DNA from: Centrapalus pauciflorus
Lineage: Eukaryota > Streptophyta > Magnoliopsida > Asterales > Asteraceae
Reading direction: 5' to 3'
DNA length: 64,000 nt
Assembly: GCA_020465985.1 (NCBI GenBank)
Contig: JAANYP010000811.1
Span: forward strand, 62,001-126,000
Made by a program: the position numbers and the translations under genes. Below the pieces are notes generated by a model. The model saw nothing but the letters and a program-made list of their open reading frames with translations. It was not told the DNA's origin and did no database searches. This document shows, in pieces, positions 45,363 through 58,000 of this stretch. Position 1 is the stretch's first letter, and every line of letters starts with the position of its first letter.

Positions 45363-47768
45363 TGTCACACCCCGTTACCCCGGTTGGCAACGCACGGTGA
45401 CGTCGCGGAAGCGTAACCATAATCATAATGAACGACCACTATATGGACGTTTTCAAAATTACATCGGTGTAACTTTAAAAGATATAAATGTTTTACATAA
45501 CCCAAAATGATAAAAAGAAGTTCGCAAGGTAAAGAGATTTAAATACATAATTAAATCATCCAAAATAATGCAAATAAATCTCCGATGGTTTGAAACTGAG
45601 TGCGACTCCTTAAATGCGGAAGCTTGAAAATACTACCGATGTGAAGGACTTGCCTTAATTCCCTGAAAATACACGTTAAAATACGTCAAAAAAAATTGTT
45701 GGTGAGCTCATAGGTTTACACGTAAATCTGACTTGTATGGACAACAATAATAGATATTGAATTTATAAAATCATAAATTCCTTGTTATGTATTACATATA
45801 AACCATCATGCAACCGAAGCTTAATTAAAATGAGTTTGCCCTGTGTAGTATTCCCATACTTAATACCGTGTGTTGAATATATATATGCACCCGCTGTTAG
45901 CCGACCCGAACTAACCCGAGTGGGGGACATGACTCCCAATAGATCTATGCACAATATATTCGCGCTTACAAATAATTGCAATTAACGGTTCATGATATAA
46001 GGGCTAATGGAACCACATGTGTAATACATAATAGAAATGAAGATATTTTCGTGTACATATAAAAACAAAGCATGTATTTCATCCCCAAAACATAACAGTG
46101 TGAAAATAGAGGCTATGAGAATTCACCGGGATTGCGATGGCAAAAATCTAGCGTAAAAAGCTTTTAGCGTAAATGGATGGATGATGCGTCGAGTGAGTTT
46201 AATCGAGTCCTAAATGATAATAAGGACTTAATATCTCTAATATATGATGATATATATATTTATAGATTTTTATGTCTTAAATCACCCAACATTACAAGTT
46301 TATAAATAAAATTCGCTTAAAACGTCAAGTTTATATATATATATATATAATTTTCCAGTTTTTTCGGAGGTTTTTCGGCCTACTTTGAGGCTGTTTTTGA
46401 CCAAGCTCCAAAATGTTTTAGACTTTGGTTTTCTAGGACATTAAACTACCATATACAAAGGATTTTTAGAATCAAGAACGGCCATTTTTCGAGATGTTTA
46501 GATTGGTGAAAAAGCTCGTTAAAAACCCTATGTAGGCCATTTTTGAGCTGTCAAACTTTCGGTTTCCTAAATAATTTCTGGAGGTCTTAAACTCCAAAAT
46601 AAATTATGAAAAATTTCAGATATATAGTTAAGACATAGATCTAACTTCTGAGATAAGAATCAACTCATTTCGTTGAGTTTTGAATTAGTTATGATTTTTC
46701 AAAGTCGATATAAATTTTCTGCCGAAAATCCGTAGTTTATAAACTTGAAACAACTTATGATTCTTGTTGTTTATTCAAAGGCTACTTGTATAAAAGTTAT
46801 AAAAGTTATGAAACACATATATATCACATGTTTTCATAATATTAACACTTTTATAATGTGTGCATATGTTCATAAACACATTTAAAGAAACAACTTAAAA
46901 ATAAAAACTAGAAACTTATAAACTTGAGTTTTTATGAAACTTGTTGTTGTAGGTGATTATACATATTATGCAAGACTTATATAAACATAAATATAAGATG
47001 ATATAAGTTAGTATTTACTTACTTTGATGAAATGTAAGAATGCAAGTGTGAAGAAGGTTGGATCTTGAAGGAAATCACCAAGAATACTTGCATAACATGA
47101 AGAACACTTGAAAGAAAAGTTTTGTGGAGTATGTGTGTGTGTGTGGCCGGATGCTAGGAAGAGATTTTTGGTGTGAAAATTATGAAGATGAAACCCTCTA
47201 TTTATAGAGAAAAATAGATCTTTGAAATGATGCAAAGATATGGAGGTTGAGTGTGATCTTTAAGTGAAATGAAAGGGAGATGGTGTGAAGAAGATTTGAT
47301 TGAGATTGAGCATGGTTGTTCAAAATAAAATATGGAGGTTTTGTACCTCCTATGTGGCCGGCCTAAAGGCCATAATTATAGTGTATTTTTTTTATAAATG
47401 TATTTAGAATGTATTCTTGTATTTTCCTTTTCTTGTAAATTCAAAAATACTTTTGAATGCATTGTTTTAATGAATTGTTTTAGTCTTGCATAATTAATGT
47501 TAAGTAATTGTATTAGTGTATGATTAGTGTCACTAATCATAATTTAATTATGTACTTAGTTGAATTAATCCCTCATATCGTAAATTGATCGGATTAATTG
47601 ATTTCCCGATTCATCGCACCGATGAATTTGATTCTAATTGAGTTGGATTTTCTAATAAACCTTGTTAATCACTTGATTAATTTCTAATGACCACTGATTA
47701 GGCTATAATTGACTATTAAATACAGATTAGGTCATCGTTGCTAACCTGGTTTAGTGCCGGATGTTACA
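45363..47768 (-). mobile_element. Solo LTR T (Tekay A family)
   Basis: This 2,406-bp segment runs from TGTCACACCC to GATGTTACA with perfect TSD TATCA (45358-45362 and 47769-47773). It is clearly more diverged from the Tekay A LTRs than they are from each other. The TATA box (47199-47206) and donor/acceptor-like pair (47022 and 45663, minus sense) are conserved. No internal region remains and no gene is present. Confidence 0.94.
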
Positions 47769-47855
47769 TATCAATTAGCTGACTTGTTTACCAAAGCATT
47801 AGATGAAAAACAGTTTAATTTTTTGGTAAACAAGTTGGGTATGTTGAATCGTTAG
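47769..47855 (+). pseudogene. Copia-1 RNase H, C-terminal end
   Basis: The reading Y-Q-L-A-D-L-F-T-K-A-L, then F-L-V-N-K-L-G-M-L-N and a stop near 47853, is the canonical end of copia pol. Confidence 0.9.
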
Positions 47856-48929
47856 ATTTAAACATTCAATAGTTACAAATTATAAATTTAAATTTACATT
47901 TTTTAATTTGTTCTTCATTTGATGTTAAATTCATGAGTTTTAAAGTTTAAATTTTTTGGAGTTTAACAGATCTGGATTGTCATGTGCAGGGGGAGCAGAA
48001 AGTTATTTTTTCTGATTTTGAGAAAACCTGATAAATTTTGATCTGAATTTTTTTTCTGTAAGAAGAGTAGACATTTAACATGATATATACATCTGAGGGG
48101 GAGCTGAATTGCAAACATGAAGGGGGAGCAATATGTTTTGTTTTTAAATTTTTTTAGATAATTTTTTTTTTGGTGTGTTGATGATTATTATTTTTTGTTG
48201 TTGTTAAAATTTATTTTTTTTGTTTGTTTTGTTTTTGTTGTTTTGTTAAATTTTTTGTTGTTGTTCAATATTTTTTTTGGTGAAATAAAATTTTTTTACT
48301 TTTAGTTGTGTCTTAATATTTTTTTAGGATTTAATTTAGAAAGGTAATTTTTTTAGTATTGGTGAAATGGGCTTGAAATAAAACCAAATAATAAGAGAAA
48401 GTGGGCCGGGTATTTTTGAATTTTGAAAATTTCAACTATAAAGTTGAAATTCAAAATTCAATTCAATTTTTTCGAAAACTCTGTCACTGTTCACCTTCTC
48501 TTTAAAATTCCTTTATTTCTCACGAAGAATCTCAAGAATATCAAAAGATTTCAGCTTTTTCACCATTTTCAGTAACTAATTGTGAGTACTTTTCATAGTT
48601 TCAAGTATTATTTTTCAGTATATTTGTTCTATGTTTAATTTCTGTTTGTGAATAAACTGTTATAGGTGTGTGTTCGTATGAACACCAATATGTGTTCATG
48701 GGTTTTTAGGATTTGTTGTTGTTAAACTGAAATTAAATGTGTGTTTGCATGCGGATTAACATCTTGAACTTGAATCTCAAATTTCAAGTTTCAATTTCAA
48801 ACACACAAACAGAAAATTGAAATTTTTGGTTCAAACTTTTCGAGTTCATAATACACTGAAAATTGGATTTTTTGCAAAGAAATTGTTGTTTCTGAACAAT
48901 GTTCAGTAAACAAAAGTTATTTGAAATAG

Positions 48930-49690
48930 ATTTTCGAGTGGGACTAAAGTTTTTAAAGAGTGAAAATGTCCCTGGATTCTAATTTTTTGAAAATCTGTGT
49001 GTGTGGACTAGAAATTATTTTGAAAAACATGTTCTCGAATCAAGTAGTAATCGAGAATGCATTCAGTCTCATGCGAGTTGAGTGAAACACCACTCGTTGT
49101 TTCATTCGAGTTGGTTGATTGTTGTTTCGAGAAAATATGTAATGTTATTCGAGTTGGTTGCGAGTCAGGACTTGAATATTTCTTCAAAACAACTCGATAA
49201 CAAAAGTCATTCGAGTCCTTTCAAGGTTGTATACGAGTTGGACGCATGCATCATTCGAGTCCTTCAATCTTCATTTGAGTTGAGTCAAGTCAATGGCGAG
49301 TTCACTCATATGTAAATCGAGTTGGTCTTAGAGTTAAATCGAGAAATTATTATTTGATGATCGAGTTGAGTAGAGTTAAGGACTTAGAATTTTTTCAAAA
49401 AAAAGTCTCGATAATTCATTCATTCGAGAAAGGAATCTGTTTTATTCGAGTTGAGTTGTAAGTCTTTCGAGAAAACATCAGACTTAATCAAGTTGGTACT
49501 TGGGTACATTCGAGAAACATCTTTCAATATTCAGGTTCTATTCTTATGTCTAACGAGTTGAGTCTTTCAATATCCGAGTAGTTTTTCATTTCAATCAAGT
49601 TTTATACTCAAATTTAGTGAAAAAGTTTCTAAGTGTTGGGTGTTTACATTTTTAAGAAAGATTTCACATTTTTCGAGAAATTTTTAAAAT
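48930..49690 (+). repeat. TTCGAGTT(G) motif array in copia-1
   Basis: About 25 cores of TCGAGTT or TCGAGAAA type are spread at 15-40 bp spacing, with ATTCGAGTTGG as the fullest form. The open frame at 49082-49315 only translates the array. The same motif fills the leader of copia E. Confidence 0.85.
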
Positions 49691-49836
49691 CTGTGTTTTT
49701 CTAACATTGGTCTCCGAAAGATTAACTTATGAATCCTCACAATAATATTTTAATATTATTGTCTGGAATCCCGATGCTTTAAACTAGAAAAACACATATT
49801 ATTATAATTTCTAGCAAAATGTTTTATTTTTTTATT

Positions 49837-50133
49837 GGGTTTATTATGAAAAAAACCAACATGTTTTCACGTTTTTTGCGTTTTCGTCCCTTCATGTTAT
49901 TTTTTTCCATAAAAAACCTCAAGTTATTCTTTTCTTATTGGTTTAGTGAAATTTTGGACCGGTTATAATTTGTGAACCGGGTTTTAAAAACTTGAAAAAC
50001 CGGGTTCTAATCTCCAAATTTCACTAAACCAATAAGAAAAGAATAACTTGAGGTTTTTTATGGAAAAAAATAACATGGAGGGACGAAAACGCAAAAAACA
50101 TGAAAACATGTTGGTTTTTTTCATAATAAACCC
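49837..50133. mobile_element. Mutator-like foldback MITE
   Basis: The 297-bp unit has inverted arms of about 118 bp that are almost perfect complements, starting GGGTTTATTATG and ending CATAATAAACCC, around a 60-bp loop. The flanks are TTTTTTATT at 49828-49836 and 50134-50142, a perfect 9-bp TSD as in Mutator-like elements. The low complexity of the TSD leaves slight doubt. No coding capacity. Confidence 0.88.
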
Positions 50134-50205
50134 TTTTTTATTTGCAGGATTTCATTTGATTATCTGATTGAATCTAACATGCTTATTACTTTTCACAGGT
50201 TTCAA

Positions 50206-53200
50206 ATGGCTTCTCAAGCTCAATCTCAACCCTCAAACTCCTCTGATTCCCATTCTTCATCAAACCACACCCTTGTATCTAAACCAGTTAGATCCAGGAA
50301 TTCGTGCTAGCAAAGACGACAAACAGATCACGGAAATTTGTCCCTCTTCAACGTTTCATTCTAATTTTTATCAGAGGCATTTAGAGAAGCAATGAAAATA
50401 TTCCAAAACGATCCAGTTCTCAATGATGTCCGGATTATGTAATGATAAGCATACACAAAGTACCAGATTCACCGAATGCTAATATTATGCCAATTCCAGA
50501 AGCGTTATTGAATTATGCTGATCAGGAGAGTGAAAATGTAAGGTTGTACCGAATAGATAACGCTCCTATAGAGACCCAAGAACCGGGATCTCTTAACCAG
50601 GGAGTTGTAGGAGAGGAGGAACTTCAGCATGGGGTTGAAGTTCAGGGAAGCCAAATAATGACTGAGGGAGTAGAAGTTACTGTGAGGGGTGGTGAGGAAG
50701 AAGCTAGCAGCTCCGATTCCGAATGAACTTTGTCAAATACTAATGAGGGAGCTGTAGAAGGAGAGGATGATGATGATGATGATGATGGAGACCCTGATCA
50801 TAATGAGGGAGGTGCAGGGTTAGTTGATATAGTAGATATTCCCAGGCAGAGTGTAAGGGATGTCCAAAGCCCAGAAAGCTGGGATAGAACCACAATTGTT
50901 GTTAGCTCCCAACAGGAAGTTAGCATCGAAGAAGTCAGTATCCCACTGACGCTTGCACACCCCATCGGCCACTCAGTCTCCTCTCAACAGGAGACTGTCT
51001 CATTTGTTCACCGGGATGAAGTTCAACTGCTATCCGATAATCCTTTGGATTTGATGGATATTGAAACAAGTACACATCCACCCGAGTGTACGACTTCTTT
51101 TGGTGCACAGTCTAGAACCGAGACACACTAGGACACTTGCGTCTACTTCATGTGTTCAAGTAAGTGCAGTCGAACTATGTGTCACTGCCGGAACAACCTC
51201 AGTAACGGAAGCATTTGTTGCTCTGTCACTTGAAGAGGTTTGAAGTCCAGTCAGAGCGACATCACTGCCATCTCTGAGCACTGGCCACGCAGATGTTCTT
51301 TTTACAAGTTCAACTGTCGTGTCAACTGGAAGTCTAAGTGACCAAGTAGTTACTCTTTTCCCTTTTGTTACCGGAACATCTTTGACTCAAGCTTTAAATG
51401 CTGTCGTGCAGGAGTAAATAGTCATTTAACAGCCCAACTATCCGAAGATTATGTCTCAAATGACAAATATCCACAAGTTTTTGAAGGGAAAGTCTGTAGC
51501 TGAAAAAACAGTGCAGCAAAAAGATCCACATGCAGCTATTGAAGAGCTACGAGATTTTGTATTTGAACAGTTTGATGATATGCGAGAACGCATGATGGGG
51601 TTAGAAAGTACAGTTATTACAGCCTTAGGAAATTTGTCTGAACGTGTATTAGCTGTTGAACAAACGTGTAAGGTTCAAGCTTCAGCGCCAAAACGAAAGC
51701 ATGACGAGCATGATGATGACTCCGATGATGCTCCTCATGAGGAGAAGAAGAGGAGGAAGCTTAATGAGCCAACAACTGGGTTATTGATGATCACGTATCC
51801 AGAGAAAGAGGCTGAAGCTCAAGAGAAAGGAGAAGCCGGAAGCTCAAAGGAACCTGCTGATGTTCAAAGTAAGTTGGGATTGATTCTTCATGAAGATATT
51901 CCACTTCCTTTAAGCATTCAATCAGAAATTTACAATTTTGAGGAGTATAATGATTCGGATGATGATGTTCAAGAGGTTCAAGAGCAAATGTTGTTGATTC
52001 AAGGAAAAAAGAGTGAAATAGAGAAAGAAGTTGACTTTGAATTATCTGATGATGATGATATGTTTGTCTTAACTGATATATAAGTTCAAGCTGAAAGAAT
52101 TGAAGAAGAGGAAGAATTGGTTCAAGAAATTTTGAAAGATTCTATACCAACACCTACGGTTGAAAAGCCTGAGGTTACAATTCAAGTTAAAGAAGGGATT
52201 GAAGAATTTCCGGTTAAGAATGTTATTCCACAAGGAATTTTTGAGTTGAATGAAGTTGAAGTAATGAAAAGATTCTTTAATGAATATATTCTGGCTGACG
52301 AATCATAAAAGCAACACAAACTAAGTTTTGAAGCTCAGCAAGTGGTTCAAAGGGAAATCAGAGATATGCTTACTTTGCTCAACAAAGATGAAATCAGTAA
52401 GAAGAAAGTTAAAGCTTTAGACTTATCTGCACTACAATCAGCTGAATATATTAAGAAAAGGAATAAACTGCCATATCTTGAAGATTATTTGGAGAAAAGA
52501 ATATTCTGCAAGAAGCAAGCTCCCTGTACGTTTCTAAAACTGTTCAGAGTTCTGGAGCCAAATATGCCAAATCTTGTGAATTATGCGAGTTTCTTGCGGA
52601 ATAAAACTCAGCCTGTGGATAAAGTAAAAAGTGAATTTAGGATAGTTGACTTAATCAAGATTGAAAAGGATCGTTTTGTTCAGATCTTCTATCCTACTTT
52701 TACTGTTTCAAGAGCTGATGGAAATACCTACTTATTCACCGAAGCTGACATGTTCAATATGCATCTGGTTGATATTGAAGACTAGTTTGATGAGCTGTGC
52801 CGCAATAAGAGGAATGAATACTGTAGATTTGCACTTAAGACAATTTTTCATTTCATGCATACCAAACTGGTATTAATGTCTGTGCAAGATCTACAGATTG
52901 GAGTAGAGAGAGGAATGAGGAAGATAAATATTACAGCTCCAAATCGAGTTATCAAGTTTGCAGGAGACCTGAAAGAATTTCAAGTTATTATGGTCAAGCA
53001 TCCTGCAGTTATGCATAGAGACAAAGATAGAATGTTAAGAGCGATGCGGAGTGTTGAACTCAATAAATTTTGTGATGGGACTCTTCAAAAGGTGATGAAT
53101 GGATTGAAGGGAAAGTTGGCGTCTGATAAGAAGAGGAAGACAAAGAAGGGAGCTTTAACTGCTAATGACATAAAACTGATGGTTGAGTTCATTTCCAAAA

Positions 53201-53268
53201 TTAACTGGAGACTGTCTGACAGAAAGAGTATAAGGAGGTTTGAGATGAAGTTGGGGCTGAAAAAATGA
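50206..53268 (+). pseudogene. Copia-1 post-pol ORF region, broken
   Basis: The likely start is the ATG at 50206 (M-A-S-Q-A-Q-S-Q), just after a splice-acceptor-like site; this frame stops at 50308. Open pieces follow at 50442-50726, 50730-51131 (with a run of Asp), 51451-52083 (coiled coil, then acidic D/E clusters and K-R-K-H-D-E), 52117-52308, 52342-52785 and 52855-53268. The last two form a globular, basic-rich end (F-R-I-V-D-L-I-K-I-E; F-T-E-A-D-M). By position it is the counterpart of the Sirevirus A extra ORF. I see no clear membrane helix. At least six stops or frameshifts break it. Confidence 0.65.
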
Positions 53269-53299
53269 AGACTTGGTTTATTTCATCAAAGGGGGAGAA
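53269..53299 (+). other. Polypurine tract of copia-1
   Basis: AAAGGGGGAGA at about 53288-53298 lies directly before the 3' LTR. Confidence 0.85.
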
Positions 53300-53591
53300 T
53301 GATGGAACTTATTTTGTTGATGTAATAAATAAGTCTAGGGTATAAAATGTAAATATGACAAAGTTGTATTTAGCATATAAATAGTAATTTTGACTTTGTA
53401 AAAGATAGAGATCTGACATTTTGTAATTGCTTTTTGCATGGAAATCTTGGAAAGCAATTTAGGGCTACAGTACAAGTTTCTCACATTCATCTCTGTAATC
53501 GTTTGTTCTTAATCAAATCATTCGGTTAGTGCTTCTGATATTGTTCTTTATTGTTTACAATTAATTGTTGATTGATATATTAGAAATTACA
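53300..53591 (+). repeat. Copia-1 3' LTR
   Basis: This LTR of about 292 bp starts TGATGGAAC and ends ATTACA. It can be aligned along its length with the copia E LTR (59474-59771, reverse strand), for example AATAAGTCTAGGG and TCATTCGGTTAG. A TATAAATA box lies at 53376-53383. The right neighbour from 53592 is the copia E integrase, so this is an insertion boundary. Confidence 0.85.
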
Positions 53592-55060
53592 GAATTATCA
53601 GAGACTACGACCGGATCTTCAGTAATCCTGTCAGGAACCAAAATTGGAACATTAGATTTGGTCTTTTCAAAGTGGTCTTCATAAAAGTTTTCAAAAAGTT
53701 TATTAAGATCATTCATTTCATCTTTCTGCTCTGGTGACTTCACTGAAGTCGACTGTTTATGTTCTGCATTGGCGTATTCACGAGCCATTACAATTCCTTC
53801 GTCAAATTTGACGCTTACGCTCTCGTTGACAGTCTTCGTTCGCTTATTGTAGACTCAGAAAGCCACAGATTCTTTGGAGTATCCAATGAATATGGCTTCG
53901 TCAGCTTTGTGATTAAACTTTCCCAAGTTGTCTTTGTCATTTAGGATTAAAACACCTGCATCCAAAAACATGGAAAAATTTAACATTAGGAACTCGTTTT
54001 TTAATCAGTTCGTATGGAGTCTTTCTGAATCTTTTATTGATGATCGATTTGTTCTGGGTAAAGCACACAGTTGCTACAGCTTCAGCCCATAGGAATAACG
54101 GCAGATTAGAATATGCAAGTATCGTCCTAGCAGATTCCACAAGCGTGCGGTTTTGTCTTCCAACTACGCCATTTTGTTGTGGGGTACGAACTGTCGAATA
54201 TTGATGTGTTATCCCAACAGAACTCAGAAATGTCTCGAGTGACTTATTCTTGAATTATGAACCATTATCAGATCTAATGGTCTGAACCAATAGCTGCAAC
54301 TTAACTTGAATTTTGCGTATGAAGTCAATAATGATCTCTAGCGTCAAACTTGGATCTCAGGAAGAAAACCCATGTGTATCTTGAATAATCATCGACTATG
54401 ACCAACATATTTCTCTTCTTATTTATACTCTATACTCGCATAGGCCCACACAAATCCATATGTAGTAGCTCTAAAGCCCTAGTTGAAGAATGTTCAACTT
54501 TTAACTTGTGTGAAGCCCTCACCATCTTCCCTTTTTCACATGCGACACACAGCTTCTTCTTCTGAAATCGGAATGTTGGTAGCCCTTTGACTAAACCACC
54601 TTTTACAAGATTGGTTAATTCTTTGAAGTTCAAATGGGATAGACGGTGATGCAACAAGCAGGATACTTTAGATGTTGCCTTTGACATTAAGCAGACATCT
54701 TTCTTCAGATTAATGTTGGCTAAATCTATGGAGCACAAATTTGTTTTCCTATTCCCAGCGAGGATTTCCTTCCCTTCCCCTGATCTAATGCTACACCTAT
54801 TAGCCTTGAAATTAACTTCTAACCCTTTATCACACAGTTGGCCGATAATGAACAGATTATGTCCAAGACCATCAACGTAGAAAACCTTTTGAATTGTTAT
54901 CTTCTCGTACTCCAGACTCCCATAGCCTTTGATCGGACAGAATTGATCGTTGCCAAACCTTACCAACCCACAGAATTTGTCAACAAAATCCGTTAGGGTT
55001 TCTCTCTGTCCGGTCATATGCTTGGAACACCCGGAGTTAAGGTACCACACATGATTTACC
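53592..55060 (-). pseudogene. Copia E protease and integrase, broken
   Basis: The protease motif reads N-S-G-C-S-K-H-M-T-G near 55035, with Asn replacing the catalytic Asp. Pre-integrase (H-H-R-L-S-H-L-N-F) and C-V-A-C-E-K-G-K follow. A TAG at 54430 and frameshifts near 54350 and 54230 break the catalytic core. W-A-E-A-V-A-T and F-H-V-F-G-C-R-C-F are visible at 53937-54140, with another shift near 53936. The last frame (53592-53788) has L-V-P-D-R-I-T-E-D-P-V-V-V-S and then runs out of homology at the copia-1 border. Confidence 0.88.
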
Positions 55061-58000
55061 TATAAAACGAAGTAAAATGTGAGGTACGCACTTATAGTTG
55101 GGTACTTTGGAATTTGGTAAATCATGCGGAATTTTGTCAGGTAATTTAATAGATAAATTCGTTGACTTTAGAACCCACTTTTTAACAGTCTTTTTGGGTA
55201 TCCATTTTTGTACAGTTCGTTTCGGAACTGATTTTGAAATATGCTTCTTTGGAACCCTTTGCTGTTGAAAAATAGGAACCTTGTTCTTTCAAACCCATAC
55301 ATACTTATCAGATTTGTGCACAAATTTATCATTCAACACATGGCAATTGGCAGCATGAGAGTATTTAGAACAGTATTTAACAGAAGTTTTATTACAGACA
55401 GAATTATCTATGGATCTAATCCTATCTGTAACAGAATTCTCTTTCACTCTCCATTCTTGTCTAAAATTCTTCTTTTTCTTTGCGACTTGCTTCTTTCTCC
55501 AAATTAGCTTTGATGTTCTTTTCATAGAAATATCTGACATAATAGAAGAACACGAATTAGTCGATTTAGAATCAGTTATACTCTGTAAAATTTTCTTACC
55601 TTCTGAAGCTTTTTCTCTCTTTGCAATTGTGTCCTTTGATGAAGAGGATTCACCTTTATCAAATTTTGGAGTAACAAAAATAACTTTGTTTTCTCCTTTT
55701 CCTTATGTAAAACAGGTGAAGGTACTGATTTAACCTTAGAATATGTAGGTATTCTTTTCAAAATAATTACAGGTTCTTTTGGTTGATCAGATTGTTTGTC
55801 TTGGAGTGGTTTAATGAATTCATCAATCTTGAAATTCATTTCCTCCAATGAGTTAAAATCAGAGTTCATGTACAGATCAAATTCCTTTTCAGAATTGATA
55901 GAATCAGGTTGAATTGAAGGTTTCTGATCTGGTTGAGTTTTGCTTTCAGGCTGGTTTTTCAGCTTTATTTCCAAATACTTAATTTCAGCCTGGAGTTTTT
56001 CATTTTCAGACTCAAAAGTTTTAAGTTTCAATTCTAGATCAGAATTAATCTTTTCAAGAATTGAATTAGGAGTATTATGGCTTTTGAGGGGAAGTAGTAT
56101 TTTCAGACAAATCTTTATCAGAATAAGTCTGAATATACTCTTCTGAAACGCAAGAATTTTGATAACTATCATTTAGTTTATTATAATCCAAAGTATTTTG
56201 CATTTTATCGTTCCTCAACCTTTTTAGATCTTCAGTTGATTCTACCTCATTAGAAGCTTTTAAAAACACCATTTTCAATCCTAAATTCATATATCTAACA
56301 TCATAAAGAGTTGGTGAAGTTGAAATAGCTTTTGTTAGATATTTAGGATTTGTCCAACCAAAACCTGTTTTTGAATTATAAAACTCGGTATCTTTCGGTT
56401 GATTCAAATGGATTGTGTGATCCGTTTGTCCTCTTTTAATGAACTCATATTCCAAGGATTTGATTTTCTCATATAACTTTTTTCTTTCATCAAAGTCAGA
56501 ATAACTAGATGATTCTAAACTTAGCTAATTTCAGTTTTTCTTTTAAGTCAGATATATTGTTACTCAGCTTTTGATTCTCACTTTCAATTTCTTTGTATTT
56601 ATCTTGCAAATCAGAAACTGATCTTAAAACTAATGCCTTATCCTTGGAAAACTCTAACACTAACGCATGTTCTTGTCTTAATTTTTTTTTCTAAGGAATG
56701 GACATTTTTCTTTTCTTTTAATGATTTTTCAAATCGTTTTAGCATATAAGCCATCTGAGTAAGTTTCTGTTCTAGCACACAGGAGTTATCATTATCAGCC
56801 TCAGAATTAGATTGTACCTCGGGTGTCTCTGAATTGTCTGAGGCATCTGATTCTGATCCGTCATCTTCCTGATCTTTACTGCAACCTGCTTCTCCTGTGG
56901 CCATCAATGTCGTATCCTCTCTCAGTTCATTGTCAGAATCAGAATTCTTTGGCTCTTCAGTTTCATCATTAGTTATGCCTACCCAAACCTCATCTTCAGC
57001 CAACATAGCAGATTCACTCAATTCAGATTCATTAAACACTTCTGACTTCAGGCAGATATGAGCATCTTCGTCCAGAATGTCTTCATCCTTAGACAGTTGC
57101 AGCCAGTGGTCGTCCTCAGCCATTAATGCCTTACCAGCCTTCTTTTCCTTTGCTAGCGGTGCCTTCCGAGTATAATAGTCAAAGTTTTTAACAACTGACA
57201 ATCTGCACTCTCTTGCAAAGTGGCCTGGCTTGCCACAGTTATAGCATTTCTGATCAGCATCTTTCTTGGCCAGCTTATCAGACTTCTCATATTTTTCAGC
57301 CTTTTTACCACTGCTCTCTCCATATTTTTCATACTTATCTCTCTTTTCATATTTCCTGGAGCCTGTCTCGTATCGCATCTTGTTGTTTGTCGATATGCGA
57401 TAAAACTTTTTCTGAAATGCCTTTGTGAGTAAAGCCATTGGCTTTTTCATCTCTTCTATTTCTAAGTCAGCTGAAGAATCGGTCGATTCTGATTCGGATG
57501 AACTACTGCTCAAAACAACCCGCTTCTCCTTCTTCAGCTTGTATTTGTATTTCTTATCAGCAAGAAGAGCCAGAGGATCAATTGTTGCCATTTCTGCTTG
57601 TTTCTTTCCTAACATTTTCCTTAAAACAACTTCTTGATAATTGTTAAGGTTCTCAAACACCATACGGAAATCCATATCGTCAATCTCTTTAGTCTGTTGG
57701 ATAATCATTGTATATTTATCCCACTCTGGATTGAGCACATTCAAGAATTTAACATTGATATCCAGATTTGATTTTGTCACCCCATTCCTCTTCATCTCAC
57801 TTACAAGGTTGACAAATCTTAGATACGTACTCTCCAGCAACTCTCCTTCTCTAGCTCTAACATTTTCAAAAGTCATCAGGCTGTTTCTCGCTCTATTAGT
57901 AGCTGCTTTGTCTGAACCACGCATAAGTTTACACACCGCATCCCAGATGGATTTGGCTGTTGTTGTATTGGTCAGACTGATATAAATGTCATTCGGGATA

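Larger units (their letters stand above)
47856..50205 (+). other. Copia-1 spacer between pol and extra ORF
   Basis: No gene is present. Three AGGGGGAG tracts lie at 47988-47995, 48095-48103 and 48121-48128, followed by a T-rich stretch (48130-48310). From about 48430 the sequence resembles a plant promoter and leader (GTTGAAATTC repeats, then CTCTTTAAAATTCC). A donor-like GTGAGTACT is at 48582. A dense TTCGAGTT motif array covers 48930-49690. The MITE is at 49837-50133, and TTTTCACAG ends at 50198 just before the next ATG. Confidence 0.7.
1..53591 (+). mobile_element. Copia-1: Sirevirus-type copia retrotransposon, split by nested insertions
   Basis: This is the layer-3 element of the nest. 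Its pieces are 1-3802, 44998-45362 and 47769-53591; its 5' LTR and early gag lie left of the window. The order is gag tail, protease, integrase, RT, RNase H, non-coding spacer with several polypurine tracts, a long extra ORF region, polypurine tract and 3' LTR. Integrase before RT marks Ty1/copia, and the extra downstream ORF is the Sirevirus hallmark. Gypsy B interrupts RNase H at 3803; the flanks read GCTTA on the left and GCTGA on the right, a TSD with one substitution. Solo LTR T interrupts the end of RNase H with perfect TSD TATCA. Frameshifts and stops are frequent, so the element is non-autonomous. The right end abuts copia E, which it appears to have entered. Confidence 0.85.

Noticed and set aside
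48130..48310. T-rich stretch as a terminator or origin
   Set aside because: It is simple-sequence bias beside the polypurine tracts; nothing specific supports either role.
49082..49315. 77-codon frame upstream of the copia-1 extra ORF
   Set aside because: It translates the TTCGAGTT array and has no conserved counterpart.
52661..52876. Second frame overlapping the copia-1 extra ORF
   Set aside because: It overlaps the better-supported frames at 52342-52785 and 52855-53268 and lacks independent character.
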